Translations under genes and position numbers: made by a program
Part shown: piece by piece, positions 55,161-64,000 of the stretch
Numbering within the stretch: the first letter of the stretch is position 1
Layout: every line of letters starts with the position of its first letter
DNA from: Telmatactis stephensoni
Taxonomy: Eukaryota; Cnidaria; Anthozoa; Actiniaria; Isophelliidae
Assembly (NCBI GenBank): GCA_029948255.1
Contig: JALIZF010001815.1
Coordinates: 797,418 to 861,417 of the forward strand
Direction: 5' to 3'
DNA: 64,000 nt
Notes under the pieces: generated by a model
What the model was told of the DNA's origin: nothing
What the model saw: only the letters and a program-made list of their open reading frames with translations
Database searches by the model: none

Positions 55161-56414
55161 TTGCAGCTTCCTCTTTCCCCTCTTTTCATCGTCAAAACAA
55201 GCGCGTATGGTCGCTATGTAGAGAACTAGGGACCTATTGTTCAAAGGCAGCGTACGGACTATTAATTTTAGCCACATTTGCTCCCTTCACTGTCTGTCTC
55301 TGACTTGTTGGAATGTCAATTGCTTGATATCTAGTTTGGCGTGCCGTTGTGCTACGGCTGCAAGAAGCAAAGACTACCCAGTGTTTGGTCTTCAGTATTA
55401 CGCTGAATGCTGGAGTGGACCTGGAGGAGAAAGCACTTTCAATAAATACGGTAAAGCCGATGACAGCAAGTGCTATCAAGATATTTTAACCCCATGTAAT
55501 AAAACCAAACAGCAGGAATGTGTTGGAGGTGAATGGACCAACTACGTCTATAGGTTAAAAGGTAAAATCAACTAGGAAAGAAAAGATGTTTCAAGTGTAT
55601 ATACTAATAGCATCTCTAAAGAAACTAGCAAAGAAAAGTATTTAAATAATAATATGTTTATTACGCGCGCTCTGATTGGTCGAGAACTGTGTGTGATTAC
55701 AATACACACGCCTAGGTGACGTCATTCGCGCGCTCTGATTGGTCAAAATCTTTCGATGAATGTTTTATAAAACAAATAGATTCCATTTTCCGTAGGTCTG
55801 TACTCTAATAGATGCACAAAATGTGGTGAGAACAACAGTCACGCCTCTCGACTTCGTCTCGAGGCGTACTTTTTTGCACGCACGGAAAAATGGAATCTAA
55901 TTGTTAAGTAGCACTAACAAACGAATTCATAAATAATTTATTTATGGCTCGGCCTTTAGTTACTTCAAAAAGGGGTTGTTTTTCATTCAGTTAAACCCTG
56001 CTCTGTGAAGACCACAGCTGGCGCGTGTTGTGTGTTTCCATTTACTTACAAAGGTGTCAAATACTACAAGTGTACAACTAAAGATCATAACCAACCTTGG
56101 TGCTCGCTTACTGCTACTTACAAGGGAAGCTGGGGAACTTGTCAAGGTGAGTTGGGAGCTGAGTAGTCATGATTTTCCAGCCACGATTTGTTTATAAAAG
56201 TGCAAATAAATGTTGCCTTTTCCGTACGGTTTCAGTGAAGCCCAACCCTTGTAAACATCATCAGACGACGGATGGCAAGTGTTGTGTGTTCCCATTCACT
56301 TACAAAGGTGTCAAATACTACAAGTGTACAACAAAAGACCACAACAGGCCATGGTGCTCACTACATTCTGTCTACCAGGGACGATGGGGAAACTGCAAAG
56401 GTAATTGTGTATGA
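54738..56414 (+). CDS. FN2 gene F: WSC-like domain plus two FN2 domains, probably damaged
   Basis: Exons seen: signal-like 54738-54802; WSC-like part a from 54871 (KCEISYEKVGCFKD, then LPLELVNDRDP); part b 55335-55561 (CRCATAARSKDYPVFGLQYY, AECWSG, CVGGEWTNYVYRL); FN2-1 55991-56146; FN2-2 56236-56400. The last frame can read through its donor to GNCV and TGA at 56412-56414. The a+b module has the GCFxD ... CxCA ... FGLQYxxECWSG pattern, like WSC carbohydrate-binding-type domains. Problems: the signal exon has a 4-bp insertion that shifts the frame away from the hydrophobic core, part a hits TAA at 54996, and no donor of the right phase joins a to b. So F is either a recent pseudogene or spliced in a way I cannot see. 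It shows that the family once combined WSC-like and FN2 modules. Confidence 0.55.
55101..55156. repeat. CT dinucleotide array
   Basis: Pure CT repeat in an intron of gene F. Confidence 0.97.
55655..55905. mobile_element. MITE-like element with GCGCGCTCTGATTGGTC repeats
   Basis: GCGCGCTCTGATTGGTC occurs twice (about 55665 and 55731). AGATTCCATTTTCCGT (about 55779) is inverted at ACGGAAAAATGGAATCT (about 55883), and a GCCTCTCGACTTCGTCTCGAGGC hairpin-like segment is near 55845. Lies between WSC-like part b and FN2-1 of gene F. Confidence 0.6.
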
Positions 56415-56619
56415 TGATCAGCTGTTATTTGATTGTTTGTGCTCGTCGTTCTGACACAGAAATACTGAGACATTAAAGTCGTTAAAATAAGTAATTATGG
56501 TAAGCGCTTGTGAGGTTTGAACCAACCGGTCGTCCCCTTCTGAATTATGAAGGAGGATTTGACTTCTCAAAGCAAATAGTATTAAATCTTTTATTCTATC
56601 ATTCATCTATCTATTTATC

Positions 56620-56730
56620 AGTTACTCCTCCCTCCCTCCCTCCCTCCCTCCCTCCCTCCCTCCCCTCCCTCCCTCCCTCCTACCTCCCTCCCTCCCTCCC
56701 TCCCTCCCTCCCTCCCTCCTCCCTCCCTCT
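56620..56730. repeat. CCCT array
   Basis: CTCC tetranucleotide repeat downstream of gene F; AATAAA at 56791-56796 could serve gene F's 3' UTR. Confidence 0.9.
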
Positions 56731-56921
56731 ATTCATGTCTTCGGTCCAATTAGTTCGTTTTCCTTTACGAGACATGGTGTTCTTACGCCAAATAAAGATA
56801 TAAAAAACGATAAAAATATAAAAACTAAAGAGAGCCCGGCATCACGTCTTGACTACCCGACGCCATGATTATTAATCTATAATAATTATTAAGCTATAAT
56901 AATAATAATAATAATTATAAG

Positions 56922-57079
56922 TAATAGCATGGCTATGAGGTTGATTAGTGATTAAATGTACCCGAAGCCGAGGGAGGTTTAGTGGAAGTCCCGAGGCCGT
57001 AGGCCGAGGGACTTTTACTAAACCTCCCGAGGCTGAGGGTACATTTAATCACTAATCAACCGAAATAGCCATGCTATTA
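56922..57079. mobile_element. palindromic MITE, TAATAGCATGGCTAT ends
   Basis: TAATAGCATGGCTATGAGGT ... GTACCC ... GGGTAC ... AGCCATGCTATTA; almost fully palindromic over 158 bp. A lone copy of one end occurs at 58207-58239 inside a LINE relic. Confidence 0.85.
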
Positions 57080-57087
57080 CTTTGTAA

Positions 57088-57760
57088 TAGTATGGTTGCC
57101 GAGGAAGTATATAGGAAAACTAGAACGATTTGGACCAAATAACAAGTTACAAATGAATAAATTAAAAGTGCTGTTATTACTCTAGGGAACTCTATTTAGA
57201 CACTATCACTCAACCAGAACAGTACAAAACTAAGTGCAAGAAAGACCTAACACAAAGGAAACAATGCCTCGTTACAACTCACTTGTCTAAAACAGTTATT
57301 TATATTCACCAAATAATATTGAAAATAAAAAAGCGTTGTGTGATAACATTGTCGTGCCACGCATGCGCAAGATTATTCCAGTCCATCCCAAATGTGACAA
57401 GCATGCTGAATAGTATTGTAATCCATCCCACATGTTTAGACTACACTGAAAGGTTACTTGAAGCTAATTTGCATAATTCAAGTACTGCTAGCTGCGGATG
57501 TGTCCTCAGGAAATTTCTCAGGGACGTATCCATAGTTGGACTCTTGCATAAACATGAGGTATGATTGGCTACTAAATCGTACCTCATGTTTTATGCATTA
57601 GGTACGATTAGTTACTAATCGTACCTAATGCTTATGCATGAGGTACGATTAGTAACTAATCGTACCTAATGCTTATGCATGAGGTTCGATTAGTAGCAGT
57701 GAGGGGGCATTTAGCCATTAAATGCTCCTCTCGGAACAATAGAATCCGAGGCAACCATGC

Positions 57761-57763
<3 letters not shown>
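57088..57763. mobile_element. MITE with TAGTATGGTTGCCGAGG ends and internal palindromic tandem repeat
   Basis: TATGGTTGCCGAGG (57091-57104) is inverted at CCGAGGCAACCATGCTATA (57746-57764). Inside, 57555-57690 repeats a GCATGAGGTACGATTAGTAA-type unit that is itself an inverted repeat (GGTACGATTAGT / ACTAATCGTACC). Confidence 0.7.

Positions 57764-57843
<80 letters not shown>
57762..57843. repeat. AAT trinucleotide array
   Basis: About 80 bp of uninterrupted ATA units; the Ile-only frame is an artefact. Confidence 0.97.
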
Positions 57844-57845
<2 letters not shown>

Positions 57846-58129
57846 GCATTTCTATACGTACTACGTTTATGAATAAGTATATGTATAGCGGGTTTTGAGA
57901 AATAAGGAATAAGGACTGGGACATACTAGATAATTACAGCTCAGCCAAGGTTACACCCGCAAAGTTGTAAACTTACAATCATGTTGTTACTCAATAAAGG
58001 TGTCAATAATAATAATGATAAATTTACCTAGGAAACCTACTCGCAAAGCGATTTTCAGTAGGGTCCTGCATAATGATAGTAACATTTAAAAATATAAAAG
58101 AATATAACTCGATAAAATTCTAAAGAACA

Positions 58130-58450
58130 TATATGTACATTATACAGCATAAGTAATATTATTAACGCTTTTTGAAAAAGGTAAGTCTTTAAACACTTCT
58201 TAAATACTAATCAACCTCATAGCCATGCTATTACTTATAATAATAGATGTAGCCTTTATGAATATGTAGTGGAGACTATTCCACAATCTTGGTGCCCCAA
58301 CACAAAAAGACCTATCACCTAACGTCTTAAGGCTACGAAATGTTGGTGTTGAAAGGAGAAACTCATCCTTGTTTGATCTAAAATTAAATGATGCATTGTT
58401 TTTACAAGTTGTATATCTACATGTATGATTACTTGTTCATCAAAGAATAT
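58130..58450 (-). mobile_element. LINE relic, CR1/L2-type reverse transcriptase C-terminus
   Basis: The minus strand reads NNASFNFRSNKDEFLLSTPT, FRSLKTLGDRSFCVGAPRL, WNSL and later FKKCLKTYLFQKAL. G-D-R-x-F-x-V-x-A-P-R-L-W-N-S-L followed by F-K-x-x-L-K-T-Y-L-F is the recognisable C-terminus of CR1/L2/Rex-type LINE reverse transcriptases. A 33-bp MITE end (58207-58239) interrupts it. 5'-truncated and decayed. Confidence 0.7.
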
Positions 58451-59019
58451 AGTAATGAAAATGTGACCTGAAATATCTAGTATATTACACCCTATCTAGT
58501 TACATGATGAACTTTATGTGGAGCTCTCATGAAAGGACATACAGAACATTGTAAGTTACATCTAACATCAAAGAAAATTATTGATTATAACAGACTTATC
58601 CGACTCTGTGCGGATTTAATAAACATGATTTTGGTGTGGAGTGGACTATACACTGACAAATGATATATCTAATAATTGTTGATGCACAGAATATGTTTGG
58701 TGGTAACTTGAATATAAGGACATTGCATTGGAAAAATTAACATTAGAAATGTAGAACTACTTACATGTATAATCACAAACACATTTAGTGAATTTTCACA
58801 TAACTCTTGACAAGTGGTTTCCAAGTTCCAAAGTTTAAGTCATATTTTAGAATTCCACAACAAACTTTCATTGGTGAACTTACAAGCTTTGCGCACTTGT
58901 TTCAAGCTTCATGTGGCTATGATGAAAGATTCCATTTTGATAATCAAATTACAAACTTCTTCATGCAGGTGACTGTCTTGAGTTCCTTTTGATGCAGCTC
59001 ATCCTCACCCTTGCGAAAT
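58450..59019. other. intergenic, no gene seen
   Basis: AT-rich; the open frame at 58807-58992 has no domain support. Confidence 0.5.
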
Positions 59020-59285
59020 GGATTCCCAACTTTTTGGGAATTCCTAGGAATTTTTAAGAATTCCTAGGAATTCACAAGGATTCCCAAAACACTTTTGGAG
59101 GTGTCTGGGAATACTTAGGAATTCTTGGGATATTGGTATTCCAAGCTGTCAGAAGTTTGGAATAATTGGGAATTCCTAAGCATTCTCAAAGATTCCCAAC
59201 ACAGTGCTTTGGAAAGTTTGGGAATCTTTGGGAAAACAGTTTGAGGTGTGAAAATTCTCAGAGATTTCCCAAAAATTCACAGCTC
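59020..59285. repeat. palindromic GGAATTCCTAGGAATTC array, left copy
   Basis: Diverged repeats of GGGAATTCCTAGGAATTC and its variants. A related array lies at 61540-61870, on the other side of the PHD-finger ORF. Confidence 0.8.
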
Positions 59286-59841
59286 TTGGTGAAATATGTT
59301 TAAGTTTGAAACCACAAGAGATATAGAAATTATTCTAGATTTGAATGCAAAAATTGAAAACCATAAGTTTGATTCTACACCATTGCAATTAATAAACCTT
59401 CATTATGCTGCTGCTTTGAAAATTTAAATTCGTATTTGTACTTAACATATTGCTGACTGTGTTTTCTGTAGCTAATAACCTTGAAAGTAATATTTTGTTG
59501 TTTCAAACATGACAGACAAAATTTATCTTCTCTTCTTATAACATTTCACTTTGCTTGGGTTTACTTTCCAGTAAATGCGAGAAGAACTGGTAGCTAATAT
59601 CGGAAATGACCAATGAAAGACCATCCTTTTATCATGTGACCTCATTTGAATATTTGGCGCCTTGATTGCCATGATCGTTATGGTGCTTGTAAAACGTGAA
59701 TTTCTGCTTGAAAATCCTTTGTTTTGTGATAAAAACTGGCTTAAATTGTTCCTTAGTTAAGCTAGGAATTAATGTAGAAAGATTTTCAACCATGTGGAAT
59801 AATATTTAGAAGAATAACTGCTTGAAACCGTGGAGAACTCG

Positions 59842-60177
59842 ATGCTGAAACCGGTATTGTTGTTAAACAACAAGACTACGTCAAAGTCAAAACCAAAGAA
59901 AAAGTCAAAGGATACGAAAAAGTCAAAGGATACGAAAAGGCACAGGATAAGAAAAAAGGCACAGGATAAGAAAAAGGCAAAGGATAAGGAAACACAAAAT
60001 CAAGATGAAGAAAAGTGCAGTACTTGTGGACAGAATGAACCAGATGATGATGCTGAGGAAGATATAGAATGGATATGTTGTGACTGCTGCTCCTCCTGGT
60101 CCCATATGACATGTGTTGGTGCAACTCAACAAGATGCTTCTGATTATTGGATTTGTGCAATTTGTTGTTACAATTAA
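59842..60177 (+). CDS. small basic protein with C-terminal PHD-type zinc finger, 111 aa
   Basis: ATG at 59842 (an upstream in-frame GTG at 59830 is not a start). Residues about 14-50 are Lys-rich with KSKDTK and KAQDKK repeats, probably a nuclear or DNA-binding basic tail. The C-terminus has a full PHD pattern: CSTCGQN ... WICCDCCSSWSHMTC ... YWICAIC (C2-C2-H-C-C2). PHD fingers usually read histone tails. Stop TAA at 60175 overlaps AAATAAA, a likely poly(A) signal. Similar basic-plus-PHD tails occur at the C-terminus of transposase-derived genes, so this may be a last exon or relic of one; no acceptor was assigned. Confidence 0.6.
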   Translation: MLKPVLLLNNKTTSKSKPKKKSKDTKKSKDTKRHRIRKKAQDKKKAKDKETQNQDEEKCSTCGQNEPDDDAEEDIEWICCDCCSSWSHMTCVGATQQDASDYWICAICCYN

Positions 60178-61539
60178 ATAAAAAAACACTAACATTCTTT
60201 TGTATTGGAGTGGTGGAGTTATTTTAATATATTTGATTGACCCCTGGGTCGGGTTTTTATGCACCATTTGATTGAAAGCTTCTTCCCCACCCTGGGGATT
60301 TTGAATATTTTTTAAGGATTTTTGTCAAATCCCCACCCATTGCCCGAATACCCCCCCCCCCCCCCACGGGACTTACATTGATAGGTGCATAAGCCTTTAC
60401 ATGATTTAGACTTTCAATCTAGCTAAAGACAATTACTTGCATGTAATCATGCTTAAATTAAAAACTTCGATATTTTGAACAAACTTATATACATTAATGC
60501 TTACCAATTCGGCTCAACTTTGACTGCACAATTGAGTCAATCTATTGATGTTTAGACATTTTTATCAGATGCCGCAGTTCATTAAGAATTTGCCAAATTG
60601 GTTTCCACAGTTTATATTCAATTCCATTCAAATATTCCATATATAAAGTCAACATTAATTGATTAGGCACTAAGTATGTTTACGTATTTAGTATTATATT
60701 AAATTAATTAAATTAATTGATGTACATTATATCACCATATATAAGATTCAATGATCAAGTTTATATTCAATTCCATTCAAATATTCCATATATATATATA
60801 TATTTTATAGAGAGTGAAATTTTTATGACAGATTTTTATATTATATTGTACTGTATTGTATTGTTAAATGTATGTAAATGTATATTTATATAGTATATTT
60901 ATTGGGGTATAGTTTACAATGAGGATTCAGTTCCTCCCTTCTATGGCCCTGTTGTAGTAGTAATGTTATTTATTACGATTACAATAAGTTATTATATATA
61001 TTTATTATATATATTATTATACACAGTATTCTGTAGTCCTTGAATTGTTTTTTAACTGCAATAATTTATAATTTATTATTAAGAACCTGATTGTTTGATG
61101 ATTTTCAGGTACATTATACTGTGCTTAGTTTACAACAAAGTGGACCAAGTGTCCATTAGAAAGCAGTAGACCTAATATGGAGACCTGAACTGTGTACTAC
61201 TGAGATTGAGCTTTAGTGCAATGATTGGAATTTGTAACATCAAGCACCAGATCAAGCAGTGGTTTCAAGCAGTAATTGATTTGTTAGAGATAAGTGACAC
61301 TTCAAATTATGGATTTCTTAAGTTTTGATCAACATTCAGATGACTGTAAATGATTTCAAAGGATCATATGCCAGTATACAAATATTGTTTTGATGACTTA
61401 AAGAGTGTATCATGTTTTACGCTTATAACTTTATGTCTATAGTCTACCAAAATATAATCTTTACTCATATTAAAGTATCAATGTAGTAATCATGTTTTTT
61501 ATAGTATTTCATAATTTTAGTAACTATTCTAGAATATCA
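60178..61539. other. AT-rich intergenic DNA
   Basis: Poly(C) run at 60350-60365. The block TTTATATTCAATTCCATTCA... occurs twice, at about 60610 and 60760. The rest is AT-rich low complexity; no gene seen. Confidence 0.6.
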
Positions 61540-61875
61540 TGCAATTCTCAAAGATTCTAACAAATTCTCATAAATTCCAACAAATTCTCAAAAAATCAAA
61601 GGATTTATGGAAAGCTTTTACCTGCTTTTGAGAATTCTTGGGAACTTTTGGGAATTCCTAGGAATTCCTAGGACTTTTTTATGCTGCAGTTTGGCATTCT
61701 GTTGAAGTTGAGAATTCCTAGGAATTCTTAAGAATTCCCACATTCCTTTGTGCCAATTACCGTGAAAATTCACACCTCGATTTCCTAGGAATTCTTAAGA
61801 ATTCTTAAGAATTCTTAATACAAAATTCTTAAGAATTCTTAGGAAACTCCTAGGAATTCTTAGGGAATTTCCAAG
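61540..61875. repeat. palindromic GAATTCCTAGGAATTC / AAGAATTCTT array, right copy
   Basis: Repeats of AGGAATTCTTAAGAATTC and relatives, matching in type the array at 59020-59285. Confidence 0.8.
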
Positions 61876-62464
61876 CTTTTTTCATCTTAAACCTAGATTT
61901 AAATGAATTTCTAAAATTTTGTGTGGAAGGAAATTGAAGTCCACAAAACAAGTTATTTTGAATGTCCAAAAATATGATTTTAACTTTTGAACTTCTGAGC
62001 CTGCTTACAAGACAATTAGTCGAAGTAATGTGAAATGCAAGTTATAAAAATGTATCTATAGCTTACTCAAGTCCCCTTCTTGTCTAATTTTGTATGTGTC
62101 CTTATTTGTTTAATTTCTCCATTATCATTAATGAGTGCTAATACATGCCAGTTTTGTGCCATCAAACATAGTTTAAAATATTAAACTGCATTAAGAGCTA
62201 TCAAGTCTAATATAGCTTCATAACTTAATACCTTGTAAGCACTTCTCCTAGATTCAATGCCTGCTAAAGCTCCATCTTTGAATCTTCAGTGTGTGCTAAC
62301 TGTAAATAATAGAGAATAAACCAAGTCAATATTTATAGTCATTCTTACTAGCAATTCTCTTTTTAGAGCCACCACATTCATAAAAGTCAAACCTTGGTGC
62401 TTCCAAGGTATTTCTCTGCATATTATTTCCTTCCTTTATGATGAAAAAAATCCCTAATAACGCT

Positions 62465-62605
62465 GAATATACCTAATGTTACCTTACCACTACCTTACCG
62501 TCATCTTACCATAAGATTACCTTACCGTTACCTTACCGTTACCTTACCATTACCTTACTTTAACCTGTTACCTTACCATTACCAATTACCATACCAATTC
62601 CATAC
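62465..62605. repeat. TTACCTTACCGTTACC tandem repeat
   Basis: Irregular TTACC-based repeats with 6-12 bp periodicity. Confidence 0.8.
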
Positions 62606-62884
62606 CCCACTTTTATTTAACGATGACTGGCTTGCCTGTTAAACTGCTTTAGAAATGGCTTGGAATTGAGGGGCATAGACTACAAATAGATCAAGACATA
62701 CAAATTAACAACAGAAATATTTGTAGAATAAGTTTAAGCTTTGAACTAAGGATTCAGCCGAGAGTTTTAACTCTAATCTCCACGCTTTTTTATAACTTTT
62801 TTGTGACTTTTAAATCATTCTACCAAAGTATGAAAATAAATTATTTTACAACACTTGATACTAATCTCGCGATCTGATTGGTTG

Positions 62885-63190
62885 ATTAGAGTGTGTCAAT
62901 AAGAGGACAGACACACTGTTGACGCGTTTCAGCGCGCGCGCTCGTTCTGTTGCCCCGTTTGAAAAGGATTTTTTAACTTTTATCTCAAATAATTGTTGTA
63001 AAAAACGAATTGAAGATGGTTTTTCATTGTCTGTCCTCTTATTGACACACTCTTGACGCCATAAAATGTTCAAAACTTTGCAGTGAAACCACTCGCTGCG
63101 CTCGTGATTCCACTTGAGTTTTGAACATTTATGACGTCAAGAGTGTGTCAATAAGAGGACAGACAACTCAAAACCATCTTCAATTTGTTA
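62885..63190. mobile_element. inverted-repeat element with GTGTGTCAATAAGAGGACAG
   Basis: GTGTGTCAATAAGAGGACAG occurs at about 62892 and 63145, and inverted at about 63033. The stretch 63003-63190 is nearly palindromic (GAAGATGGTTTT ... AAAACCATCTTC), with GTTCAAAACT / AGTTTTGAAC inside. Confidence 0.8.
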
Positions 63191-64000
63191 ATTCTTTAAT
63201 AACATTAAGTTCTGTAAACTTTAATTCTGTATCTAAGGGCTTCTAGTAGTATAGATAAAAAAATTTATTAGGAAAATACAAGAGCAAAATAACAAGTTTT
63301 TACATGCCCTTACAAAAATAGTGCCTATTTTTTCTCTATTTTTTACTATTTTACAGTGCTATTTTCCCCCATTTTTTAAGACTATTTTGTATCTATTTTA
63401 AAGCTTTTGAAACAAAAAACAGCAATAAACTAGCTATTTCTAATAGAAAGTGAAGTGCTGCGAGCAGAAAACAGCTGGTGTATCTACGTTAGCAGAACTG
63501 TTCCCCTAAAACTTACGAAAGTACACCGCTTTGTCTGATATATCAAATGTTTCTTGTCTATCTCCTGTGCATTGTGTGACGAACACTGCTAGTTGACCTT
63601 CATATTGAAGACCATTGAACTACAAGGATCAGTGTCGGACACACACAGTTCAAAATATTTAGCACTTTGAGTAAAGCAATTTTTCAAACAATCTCAAACG
63701 GCTAGCGTTGGCAATGATTATAAAACTAACTGATTTTAAAAAGCTAGTTTATTTAGGAAAAGATGTGAATTGCTGATCGTATGTATCGCGTGTTTGTCTA
63801 GTGACATCCTTGAATCGACTCTCGATACGGTATGGACTTGAACCGCTGATCGTATGTATCGCATGTTCGTCTAGTGACATCCACAGATTACACTGTGTTC
63901 CGAATAGGAGGCTACTCGCTTCGCTCGCAGCAAATAGTGAATGAAAATAGTTTAAATAGTTTTAAAATAGTGATGATCAAATGAAAAAATAGCATTAAAA
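63191..64000. other. intergenic; one direct repeat
   Basis: GCTGATCGTATGTATCGC followed by GTCTAGTGACATCC occurs at 63772-63811 and 63853-63892 (81-bp period). AT-rich otherwise; no gene seen. Confidence 0.6.

Noticed and set aside
57669..57872. Poly-isoleucine ORF
   Set aside because: ATA trinucleotide repeat.
62861..63073. 70-codon minus-strand ORF
   Set aside because: Falls within an inverted-repeat element and has no domain.

Overview
The window is eukaryotic: AT-rich, full of introns and packed with repeats. Several features point to an anthozoan cnidarian, most likely a stony coral or close relative. These are spliced genes with GT-AG introns, tandem fibronectin type II (FN2) exons, a BEL/Pao LTR retrotransposon, CR1/L2-type LINE debris, a tRNA-derived SINE and many short inverted-repeat elements (MITEs). 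This placement is inference; no marker gene fixes the species.

Layout. 0-3 kb: the 5' exon of a minus-strand secreted or receptor gene (2210-2522), and possibly another exon at the left edge. 4.1-10 kb: a full-length BEL/Pao retrotransposon with 240-bp LTRs differing at one base, a 4-bp target duplication and one intact 1732-residue Gag-Pol frame, so a very recent insertion. 10-14.8 kb: mostly non-coding, with two NRF1-like promoter motifs and one candidate syntaxin-like first exon. 14.9-24.2 kb: a seven-exon minus-strand gene assembled here. All splice phases agree and the product is a 420-residue type I membrane protein: signal peptide, Cys-rich ectodomain, Thr-rich stalk, one transmembrane helix and a tyrosine-rich tail. 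Its second intron holds a 4.7-kb foldback transposon with a second foldback nested in one arm. 24.2-29.8 kb: a field of MITEs.

29.8-56.4 kb: a cluster of FN2 genes on the plus strand (called A to F here). The shared plan is a non-coding first exon, a short signal-peptide exon, a run of about 150-bp FN2 exons (all phase 1-1) separated by short introns, many rich in TTCC, and a short acidic C-terminal exon. I count 18 intact FN2 exons (A 2, B 4, C 6, E 4, F 2) and one relic. C is intact (338 aa). B and E would stop at a TAA created across their last splice junction. A is 3'-truncated. D is an orphan 5' end. E has an unrelated signal exon. F has a 4-bp frameshift in its signal exon and carries a WSC-like Cys-rich domain. 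Duplicated flanks (minisatellites, promoter block, 3' flank) show the cluster grew by segmental duplication.

56.4-64 kb: palindromic repeats, a LINE relic, a small basic PHD-finger ORF flanked by palindromic arrays, tandem repeats and AT-rich DNA.

The two gene families look independent: extracellular FN2 proteins on the plus strand, and a putative receptor family (two members plus a duplicated promoter fragment) on the minus strand. No CRISPR, rRNA or tRNA gene was seen.
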